From: Pseudomonadota bacterium
GTDB taxonomy: Bacteria > Myxococcota_A > UBA796 > SXON01
NCBI GenBank assembly: GCA_005776735.1
Contig: SXOM01000673.1
Location: 1 to 19,693, forward strand
DNA length: 19,693 bases
Direction of reading: 5' to 3'
The notes beneath the pieces were generated by a model. The model had not been told where the DNA came from. It saw only the letters and a program-made list of their open reading frames with translations, and did no database searches. The translations under genes were made by a program, and so were the position numbers. Shown here one piece after another: positions 1 through 5,793 of the stretch. The stretch's first letter is position 1. Each line of letters opens with the position of its first letter.

Positions 1-1
1 C

Positions 2-340
2 ACCGATTCGGACAGCGACACCGACACCGACACGGATACCGACACGGACACCGACGTCGACGCGCTCACGCTCGAGATCAGCAACTACAGCGGCGAGCGG
101 CTCAACTACGTGCTCGCCTACGACCACTCCGCCGACGAGTGGTACGATCTGCTCGGCGCCGACGTGATGAACGACGGCGACTCCGCCACCTGGGAGCTCG
201 ACGACGGCGTGTGGTCGTTCTACGGCATCGACCGCGACTACCTCTGCGCGGCCGCCGAGAACGTGGAGCTCCAGGACGACCAGGGCGGCTACTTCTGGAA
301 GATCACGTCGCTCGACTACGACTGCAGCGAGTTCTTCTAG
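2..340 (+). CDS. C-terminal part of an acidic, probably exported protein with Asp-Thr linker (5' end off window)
   Basis: The reading frame is open from the left edge to a TAG at 338-340, so only the last 112 residues are seen. It begins with a low-complexity Asp-Thr/Asp-Ser run (about residues 1-19 of the visible part). A compact domain of about 90 residues follows, rich in Asp, Tyr and Trp, with two cysteines (in YLCAAAE and YDCSEFF) that could form a disulfide. Asp-Thr tracts of this kind commonly link a lipidated N-terminus to a surface domain in Myxococcota, so a lipoprotein or secreted protein is likely, but the signal peptide is outside the window. I do not recognise the C-terminal domain. 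There is no sign that it is co-transcribed with argG, which starts 132 bp downstream. Confidence 0.7.
   Translation, partial: TDSDSDTDTDTDTDTDTDVDALTLEISNYSGERLNYVLAYDHSADEWYDLLGADVMNDGDSATWELDDGVWSFYGIDRDYLCAAAENVELQDDQGGYFWKITSLDYDCSEFF
11..55 (+). repeat. Hexanucleotide-like GAC-ACN tandem repeat coding for Asp-Thr linker
   Basis: About seven imperfect copies of a GAC-ACC/ACG unit encode alternating Asp and Thr, with one Asp-Ser copy. The third base varies between copies (ACC, ACG, GAT), so it is an aged coding repeat rather than a fresh slippage expansion. It forms the linker of the partial protein above. Confidence 0.75.
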
Positions 341-472
341 TCGCAGCGGGGTGCGCGGCGAGGTTGCCGCTGCCGGCGTGAGCCGGCGCGGACGGTCGCG
401 GCGCACCCCCCACACGCCCCCCTGGGCATCCCCGGCCGGCCACGATAGCCGCCGGGCGCTTCCGGGGTTCTC

Positions 473-1651
473 ATGCGCGTGCTCTTGGCCTACTCGGGTG
501 GGCTCGACACCTCCTACCTCCTGTGCCGTCTGGTGCGCGAAGGCCACGAGGTCGTCGCCGTCAGCGTCGACACCGGGGGCTTCTCGGCGGCCGAACGGGA
601 ACAGATCGCGACGCGGGCCCGGCAGATGGGCGCTTCGGCGTACCGCTGTGTCGATGCGCGCGAGCGCGTCTTCCGTCAGCACATCGCCTGGCTCATCAAG
701 GCCAACGTGCGCCGGGGCGGGGTGTACCCGCTGTGCGTGGGCGCCGAGCGGGTGGTGCAGGCGCAGGTGGTGGCCGAGCTGGCGCGGGAGCTCGGGGCCG
801 ACGCGGTCTGCCACGGCAGCACCGGCGCGGGGAACGACCAGATCCGGTTCGACGTCGCGATCCGGACGTTGTTGCCCGGCGCGCACATCCTCACCCCCAT
901 CCGGGACGAGGGCATCCAGCGGGAAACCAGCGCCGCCTACCTCGCCGACGCGGGCTTCCCGATCTCCGCCGAGCGCAAGACCTACTCGGTGAACCAGGGC
1001 TTGTGGGGCGTGACCATCGGCGGTCGGGAGACGCACGACCCGTGGGCGTACCTGCCCGAAGCCGCGTGGCCCACGACCGTGTCGCCGGCCGCGGCGCCGG
1101 CCGGCGGGGAGGACGTCGTGGTCGCGTTCGACGGCGGCGACGTGGTGGGGGGACTCGCCACCGTCGAGGCGCTCAACGCCCTCGGCGCGCAGCACGGCAT
1201 CGGCCGCGGCATCCACCTCGGCGACACCATCCTCGGCATCAAGGGGCGAATCGCCTTCGAAGCGCCGGCCGCGGCCATCCTGCTCGACGCACACCGCGAG
1301 CTGGAGAAGCTCGTGCTCACCCGGTTGCAGCTCACCCAGAAGGAGGTCCTGGGCGCCACCTACGGCGCGTGGCTGCACGAGGGCCTGTACTTCGACCCGG
1401 TCATGCGCGACCTGGAGGCGTTCCTCGCCTCCACCCAGGCGCGGGTCACCGGCGAGGTGCGCGTGCACCTGGAGCAGGGCCGCGTCGAGGTGCACGGCGT
1501 GCGCTCGCCGTGGTCGTTGATGGACGCGCGGGTGGGCACCTACGGCGAGGCCAACCGCCTCTGGTCCAACGAAGACGCGCGCGGGTTCAGCAACGTCTAC
1601 GGCCTCCAGGGCGTCTTGGCGGAGCGTGCTCGGCTCATTCGCGACGCGTAG
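473..1651 (+). CDS. argG: Argininosuccinate synthase
   Basis: Cytosolic enzyme joining citrulline and aspartate with ATP to give argininosuccinate, the penultimate step of arginine synthesis. The protein is 392 residues, the normal family length. The ATP-pyrophosphatase P-loop AYSGGLDTS is at residues 6-14 and the substrate-binding segment HGSTGAGNDQIRF at 114-126. The segment around TPIRDEGIQRE and the YSVNQGLWG / GGRETHDPW stretch look like the Bacteroidetes/Xanthomonas type of ArgG, not the E. coli or Bacillus types. Start: ATG at 473, whose N-terminus leads straight into the first beta strand. The gene is about 9 kb from the other arg genes, next to an unrelated desaturase. The 132 bp upstream shows no clear operator. 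Confidence 0.96.
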   Translation: MRVLLAYSGGLDTSYLLCRLVREGHEVVAVSVDTGGFSAAEREQIATRARQMGASAYRCVDARERVFRQHIAWLIKANVRRGGVYPLCVGAERVVQAQVVAELARELGADAVCHGSTGAGNDQIRFDVAIRTLLPGAHILTPIRDEGIQRETSAAYLADAGFPISAERKTYSVNQGLWGVTIGGRETHDPWAYLPEAAWPTTVSPAAAPAGGEDVVVAFDGGDVVGGLATVEALNALGAQHGIGRGIHLGDTILGIKGRIAFEAPAAAILLDAHRELEKLVLTRLQLTQKEVLGATYGAWLHEGLYFDPVMRDLEAFLASTQARVTGEVRVHLEQGRVEVHGVRSPWSLMDARVGTYGEANRLWSNEDARGFSNVYGLQGVLAERARLIRDA

Positions 1652-1689
1652 TTGTCGCAACGCTGACAACTGGAGGCCCACATCGGGCC
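1650..1689 (+). terminator. Two successive inverted repeats at the argG stop
   Basis: AGTTGTC (1650-1656) pairs perfectly with GACAACT (1665-1671) across an 8-nt loop and includes the last two bases of the argG stop codon. GGCCC (1675-1679) pairs with GGGCC (1685-1689) across 5 nt. There is no T-run, so this is not a classic Rho-independent terminator. It could end the argG transcript, or be an operator for the desaturase starting at 1713. Confidence 0.3.
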
Positions 1690-1712
1690 CGAGTTGGTGT
1701 ACTCACGCCGCC

Positions 1713-2720
1713 GTGACCACCGACCCCATCGCTCCTGTACAGCCGAACAGCGGACTCGACCGCTGGCTCGTGTCCCTCTTGGCCGATCCCCGCGACCTCG
1801 CGTTTGCGCACCTCATCAGCCAGTGCCTGCTGTGGATCACGCTCGCGGTGGCCATCTTCGTCGTCCCCAACGGGTGGATGGCGGCCCCGCTGTACTGGGC
1901 CGGGTGGGGGCTGTTGCTCGAGGATCGCTTCATCCTGATGTTGCACTGCACGAGCCATCGCGGGCTGTTCAAGGACCGCCGGCTCAACCAGCTCATCCCC
2001 TGGGTGCTGTGCCCGTTCTTCGGCCAGACCCCGGAGAGCTACTACGCCCACCACATGGGGATGCACCACCCCGAGAACAACCTCCACACCGACCTGTCGA
2101 CCACGATGCGGTACCGTCGTGACAGCATCGTGGCGTGGGGCACCTACTTCTTCCGGTTCTTGTTCGGGGGCCTGCTCGAGCTGGGCCTGTACCACCTGCG
2201 CAAGGGCAACCGGCGGCTCTTCCAGCGGCTCTTGATGGGCGAGGGCGGCTTCTGGCTGGCGATGGTGGGCCTCGCGTGGTGGAACTGGCAGGCGACGCTG
2301 GTGGTCTTCGTGCTGCCCGTGCTCGTGGTCCGCGCGCTCATGATGGCGGGCAACTGGGGCCAGCACGCGTTCGTGGACGCGGCCGACCCCTCCAACCCGT
2401 ACCTCAACTCGATCACCTGCATCAACACCCGGTACAACCGCCGTTGTTTCAACGACGGGTACCACATCCTGCACCACCTGCGGCCGCGCACCCACTACAC
2501 CGAGTACGCCGCCGAGTTCGACCAGAACCGCGACGAGTACGGCAAGCAGGACGCGATCGTCTTCGAAGGCATCGACTTCTTCCAGGTGTGGTTGTACCTG
2601 ATGCTCGGGCGCCACGACTGGCTGGCCAAGGCGATGGTCCAACTTCCGGGCGCGCCGACGCGCTCCGAGGCCGAGCGCCTCGCCCTGTTCGCGAAGCGGT
2701 TGGCCCCGATTCCGGGGTAG
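1713..2720 (+). CDS. Membrane fatty acid desaturase (di-iron, three His boxes)
   Basis: Integral membrane di-iron protein of the fatty acid desaturase superfamily, expected to introduce a double bond (or hydroxyl) into a lipid chain using O2. It has 335 residues from a GTG start at 1713. The longer frame back to 1626 overlaps argG and crosses an inverted repeat, so the later start is preferred, though no good ribosome site precedes it. The three histidine boxes are present: HCTSH (78-82), HMGMHH (114-119) and HILHH (251-255). An extra conserved-looking NWGQH lies at 214-218. Hydrophobic stretches at about 28-52, 54-77, 92-104, 141-160 and 178-212 fit membrane spans. Substrate and position specificity cannot be read from the sequence. 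It follows argG by 61 bp but has no evident link to arginine. Confidence 0.85.
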   Translation: MTTDPIAPVQPNSGLDRWLVSLLADPRDLAFAHLISQCLLWITLAVAIFVVPNGWMAAPLYWAGWGLLLEDRFILMLHCTSHRGLFKDRRLNQLIPWVLCPFFGQTPESYYAHHMGMHHPENNLHTDLSTTMRYRRDSIVAWGTYFFRFLFGGLLELGLYHLRKGNRRLFQRLLMGEGGFWLAMVGLAWWNWQATLVVFVLPVLVVRALMMAGNWGQHAFVDAADPSNPYLNSITCINTRYNRRCFNDGYHILHHLRPRTHYTEYAAEFDQNRDEYGKQDAIVFEGIDFFQVWLYLMLGRHDWLAKAMVQLPGAPTRSEAERLALFAKRLAPIPG

Positions 2721-2729
2721 GATCGCCAG

Positions 2730-3347
2730 GTGCTGGCCCTCCTCCTCGCGTGTCTCGGCTCCACCGTGGTCGTCGACGACTCCGGCGACGCCGACTCGGG
2801 TGACGGCGCCGACACCGCCGACACCGGCGACACCGCGTCGAGCCGCGACCTCGACGGCGACGGCTATGTCGCGGGCGCCGACTGCATGGACCTCAACGCC
2901 GACGTCCACCCGGGCGCCACCGAGCTCTGGAACGGCCTGGACGACGATTGCGACGGCGTGTTCGACGCCGACGGCGACTGGGGAGGCGACCTCCGCGGCG
3001 AAGCGACGGCCGTCTACGAAGGGCGCCCATACAGCTTCGACTTCCCGTGCAGCGGGTCCGGCACCCGCGCCGCCGGCCGCTTCGATTGGAGCGTGGTGTG
3101 CACACCTTCCGCGGCCGACGACGACGCCCAGCTCATGCTCGGAGAGGCCGTCACGGTGACACCCGACGACCCCGCGGTCGACGGCGACGCGTGGTCCGGC
3201 GTGGTCCTGGTCGCCAGCACCAACGGCTGGGACACCGACGGGAGCGGGTCGATCGCGTGGTCCACCTTCGAAGCGGCGACCTTCCGGGCGTCGCTCGACG
3301 CGTTCTCGCTCGAGCTCGCGGTGACGGGGACGATCGCGCGGGAGTGA
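2730..3347 (+). CDS. Small MopE-motif lipoprotein
   Basis: A 205-residue protein starting at GTG 2730, with AGGA 7 nt upstream across the desaturase stop. The start begins LALLLAC, a lipobox-like LLAC with Cys8, so it would be lipidated, but the signal peptide would be only 7 residues and lack a basic start. No earlier in-frame start exists after the desaturase TAG. An Asp/Thr/Gly-rich linker (about 16-38) leads to one copy of the MopE-type metal-binding motif (PF11617): DLDGDGY (40-46), DC (51-52), PGATE (61-65) and DDDCDG (71-76). The remaining 130 residues form an unrecognised domain with two cysteines (107, 124). The MopE motif is known from methanotroph copper-binding proteins but is common in myxobacterial surface proteins, where its ligand is usually unproven. 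Likely outer-membrane or surface location. Confidence 0.75.
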   Translation: MLALLLACLGSTVVVDDSGDADSGDGADTADTGDTASSRDLDGDGYVAGADCMDLNADVHPGATELWNGLDDDCDGVFDADGDWGGDLRGEATAVYEGRPYSFDFPCSGSGTRAAGRFDWSVVCTPSAADDDAQLMLGEAVTVTPDDPAVDGDAWSGVVLVASTNGWDTDGSGSIAWSTFEAATFRASLDAFSLELAVTGTIARE

Positions 3348-3374
3348 GCAGGTTCCGAATCGGCGTCGGATGCC

Positions 3375-4418
3375 TCAGCGCCCCGACACGTCGAGCTGCA
3401 ATGCGTCGGCGCGCGAGACGCCGAGCGAGGCGGCGAGGGCGTCGTTGTAGGCTCGGATGCGCCCGTCGGCCGCTTCGGGCGTATACGAGTGGCCCGGCCA
3501 CGCCTGCGTGGCGCGGGCCTCCATGGTCGGCCATGCACTCACCGACAGCCCGACCACGCCGAGCGTGGCGACACCCACCCCCCCGGTGATGAAGCCCACC
3601 TGGGCCGATTCGTCCCTCTCCAGCGCCGGATCGAAGCCCTGCGCGGTCAAGACCACCCCCCCGACCGTGAGCGCCGCACCGCCGACCAGGAGTCCCCACG
3701 TCGCGGCCTTGCCGCCGCGGGCGCGCTCGTCCATCTGGGCGAGCACCTGCGTGTCGCCGGTGCGCTCCGCGAACGCACGCCCCGAGAGCGGCGTGACGCC
3801 GCCCTCGAAGATCGCCCAACCGCCGCCTGCGGCCAGCCGTACGAGGCGGCGCTGCTTGTACTCGCGCAGGGCCGTGAGTCGCGCGACGATCGCGGCGTCC
3901 GCCTCGTCGATGGCCCGGGCGCCGTCCAGGATCTGGGCGAGCGGCAGCGGACGCTCGCCGACCTGCGCCGGGACGCCCAGGCCCTCGAGCAACAAGCGGG
4001 CGACCTCCGCCTCCAACTTGAAGAAGTCCTCTGACGCCCCCGTCGCCTGCGCGCTCGCACGCACCTGCCCGGTCGCCACGTCGATGGCGCGGGCATCGAG
4101 CCGCATCCCCTCGATGGCCACGGTGATCGCGCCCACCACGACGACGTCCGCGCCCAACCCGGCGCCCAGGCGCTGCGCGCTCTCTGGATCGATGAAGCCG
4201 CTCTTCGCGAGCGCAAGCTCGTCGAGCACCTGCGCGAGCCGGACTCGCTCCACCACGCGCACCTGTGACGCGCGCGCGAGGTCGGTCGTCAGCATGTCGG
4301 CCGCTCCCCGCCCCAGCGGCTCGAGCTCCGGTCGGATGGAGTGCGCGTCGAAGTAGTTCACTGCGACGACGAGATCGCCCGCGGAGGCGGACAGCGCGAG
4401 GAGGAGCCACAGGACCAT
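3375..4418 (-). CDS. CsgG-like envelope protein with two C-terminal hydrophobic segments
   Basis: A 347-residue exported protein. The start ATG at 4418 has AGGA 9 nt upstream and gives a clean signal peptide (MVLWLLLALSASA). The open frame continues upstream to 5285, but only as antisense of the M28 peptidase gene. Residues about 15-150 resemble the CsgG/HfaB fold (PF03783): an early VNYFDA strand, then ADMLTTDLARASQVRVVERVRL and GADVVVVGAI. Two glycine-rich hydrophobic segments at about 240-260 and 275-296 may be a membrane hairpin. The tail (YTPEAADGRIRAYNDALAASLG) is a motif I associate with deltaproteobacterial envelope proteins. CsgG itself forms the curli secretion pore, but many proteins of this superfamily only sense or assemble in the envelope, and no curli genes are nearby. 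Divergent from the M28 peptidase (63-bp gap). Confidence 0.7.
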   Translation of the reverse strand: MVLWLLLALSASAGDLVVAVNYFDAHSIRPELEPLGRGAADMLTTDLARASQVRVVERVRLAQVLDELALAKSGFIDPESAQRLGAGLGADVVVVGAITVAIEGMRLDARAIDVATGQVRASAQATGASEDFFKLEAEVARLLLEGLGVPAQVGERPLPLAQILDGARAIDEADAAIVARLTALREYKQRRLVRLAAGGGWAIFEGGVTPLSGRAFAERTGDTQVLAQMDERARGGKAATWGLLVGGAALTVGGVVLTAQGFDPALERDESAQVGFITGGVGVATLGVVGLSVSAWPTMEARATQAWPGHSYTPEAADGRIRAYNDALAASLGVSRADALQLDVSGR

Positions 4419-4481
4419 TCGTGGGGTTCCTAAACAGGTTCGCGCCCTGGCGCGATCACGCCTTGACGGGTACCCTCCCCC

Positions 4482-5438
4482 ATGACCCTCTCCCGCCCGG
4501 CCACGAAGCTGGCCAATGCCCTGTGTTTGGTGCCGATCGCGGCGTGTGCGCCCCCGATGCCCGAGTGCGCGAGCGTGCCGTACGACCAGGAGTCGATGCG
4601 GGCCGACGTGGAGTGGCTCGCCGCACCCGAGCTCGATGGCCGCGTGCCGGGAACCGCGGGCGACGCCGAGGCGCGGCGCATGGTGTCGTCGCGATTCGAG
4701 TGCTTCGGCCTGTCCACGATCGACGGCGGGAGCTCCTACGAGCAGCCGTTCACCGATGCCAGCGACCGGTCCACCGCCAACGTGGTGGGCGTGGTGGAGG
4801 GCGCCGACGACACCCTGGCGCAGGACATCGTGCTGGTGTCGGCCCACCTCGACCACCTCGGCGACGGGAAGTTGGGGGCCAACGACAACGCGTCCGGCGT
4901 GACCGGCCTGTTGGCGATCGCGCAGGACCTCGCGGACCAGGACGCGCCCGCCCGCACCGTGGTCTTCGCGGCGTTCGGCTCCGAGGAGTCGGGGTACGAG
5001 GGCTCCGACACCTTCTACTGGGAAGGCGCGGGCTTCGACTCCACCGACATCGTGTACAGCATCAACCTGGACATGATTGGGAGCTACGACAGCGAGGGCA
5101 TCGTCTATGCCCTGGGCACGATGCCCGAGACCCCGGCCCGCCCGCTCCTGGAGTCGGCGATGGCGGACTTCCCCGATCTCGAGGTGGGGCTCGGCGAGGC
5201 CGCGGGCGAGTCCGACCACGAGACGTTCTGTCGCCAGGGTGTCCCGTACGTCTTCTTCTGGACCGAAGACCCGGCGTGCTACCACCGACGCTGCGACACC
5301 GCCGACGTCATCGACTACGACAACCTGGTCGAGATCGCCGGCCTGGCCGGCACGCTGACCGCCAGCCTCGCGAACACCGCGGTGGACCTGCGGGCCAGCG
5401 TGTCCGTGGGCACCGACGTGTGCGGCATCGAGGAGTGA
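4482..5438 (+). CDS. M28-family metallopeptidase lipoprotein
   Basis: A 318-residue di-zinc aminopeptidase-type enzyme. The N-terminus has a basic start, a hydrophobic stretch and a lipobox IAAC with Cys22, so it is probably lipid-anchored in the envelope. The M28 ligand set is in order: H122 and D124 in SAHLDHLG, D135 in GANDNASG, the catalytic/metal pair E168-E169 in FGSEESG, D197 in NLDMIG and H268 in CYHRRCDT. Family members remove N-terminal amino acids from peptides, though some act on other amides, so the substrate is not certain. Extra cysteines near 250, 266 and 271 may be disulfide-bonded. It starts at ATG 4482; the other ATG-like starts lie inside the catalytic domain. It is transcribed alone, with a hairpin 33 bp after its stop. 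Confidence 0.88.
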   Translation: MTLSRPATKLANALCLVPIAACAPPMPECASVPYDQESMRADVEWLAAPELDGRVPGTAGDAEARRMVSSRFECFGLSTIDGGSSYEQPFTDASDRSTANVVGVVEGADDTLAQDIVLVSAHLDHLGDGKLGANDNASGVTGLLAIAQDLADQDAPARTVVFAAFGSEESGYEGSDTFYWEGAGFDSTDIVYSINLDMIGSYDSEGIVYALGTMPETPARPLLESAMADFPDLEVGLGEAAGESDHETFCRQGVPYVFFWTEDPACYHRRCDTADVIDYDNLVEIAGLAGTLTASLANTAVDLRASVSVGTDVCGIEE

Positions 5439-5470
5439 AGCGGTCCGACGATGGGCCGGGCAAGACGCGG

Positions 5471-5489
5471 CGACCCGGGGCGCGGGTCG
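5471..5489 (+). terminator. Hairpin after the M28 peptidase gene
   Basis: CGACCCG (5471-5477) pairs perfectly with CGGGTCG (5483-5489) around a 5-nt loop, 33 bp downstream of the M28 stop. No T-run follows. It is a candidate 3' end structure for the plus-strand transcript. Confidence 0.35.
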
Positions 5490-5556
5490 GCGTTGGCTAC
5501 GGGGGCCAGACGCCGCGGGGGACCGACGAAGTCATCCCCGGGTCCTGCCGGGCCGC

Positions 5557-5628
5557 GTGAAATTGGCGCTCGCTCCCCCGCGGATTCGCCGCAAGCGGCG
5601 AACCCGCGGCCCGCTCGGCCAATTCCAC
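5557..5628 (-). terminator. Long two-part hairpin downstream of the M16 peptidase gene
   Basis: The outer arms GTGAAATTGGC (5557-5567) and GCCAATTCCAC (5618-5628) pair over 11 positions. The inner arms CCGCGGATTCGCCGC (5578-5592) and GCGGCGAACCCGCGG (5595-5609) pair over 15 positions around AA. Each stem has one imperfect position. Both are A opposite C on the plus strand, but become U-G wobbles in minus-strand RNA. That points to a structure selected in the M16 transcript, about 165-240 nt after its stop. No T-run is present, so terminator, 3' stabiliser or another structured RNA are all possible. Confidence 0.45.
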
Positions 5629-5793
5629 CCGACCCGTCACCCGCCGCGTCACCGAACCGGCCGACGAGGGGCGGCGTCTGGCACAACGGGGGGACGCCGA
5701 ACCGCGAGGGTCTGGCTGCACCGGCCCACGGTCGGCGAGCATGGCGGCGTCGAACTTCGAGCGGGATTTTGGAGGGCGTGGCGACGGCGGTGA

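Larger units (their letters stand above)
5439..5793. other. 355-bp convergent intergenic gap with several hairpins and no credible gene
   Basis: It separates the 3' ends of the M28 (plus) and M16 (minus) peptidase genes. I see no ORF with family resemblance; the open frames are Arg/Pro-rich GC shadows. It contains three inverted repeats: 5471-5489, the long one at 5557-5628, and CGGCGTC (5672-5678) with GACGCCG (5693-5699) around a 14-nt loop. Confidence 0.7.

Noticed and set aside
11..55. Possible CRISPR-like or microsatellite array at the left edge
   Set aside because: The short units have no spacers and encode an in-frame Asp-Thr linker.
1635..2909. A 424-codon minus-strand frame opposite the desaturase
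   Set aside because: Val/Glu/His-rich shadow; the plus strand encodes a desaturase with all three His boxes.
4419..5285. Upstream extension of the CsgG-like gene to a start at 5285
   Set aside because: The extra 289 residues are antisense to the M28 peptidase. A good start with ribosome site and signal peptide exists at 4418.
5439..5793. Integron attC or insertion-sequence remnant in the hairpin-rich gap
   Set aside because: No attC core sites, no target-site duplication and no transposase fragment. The symmetric stems fit RNA structure better.
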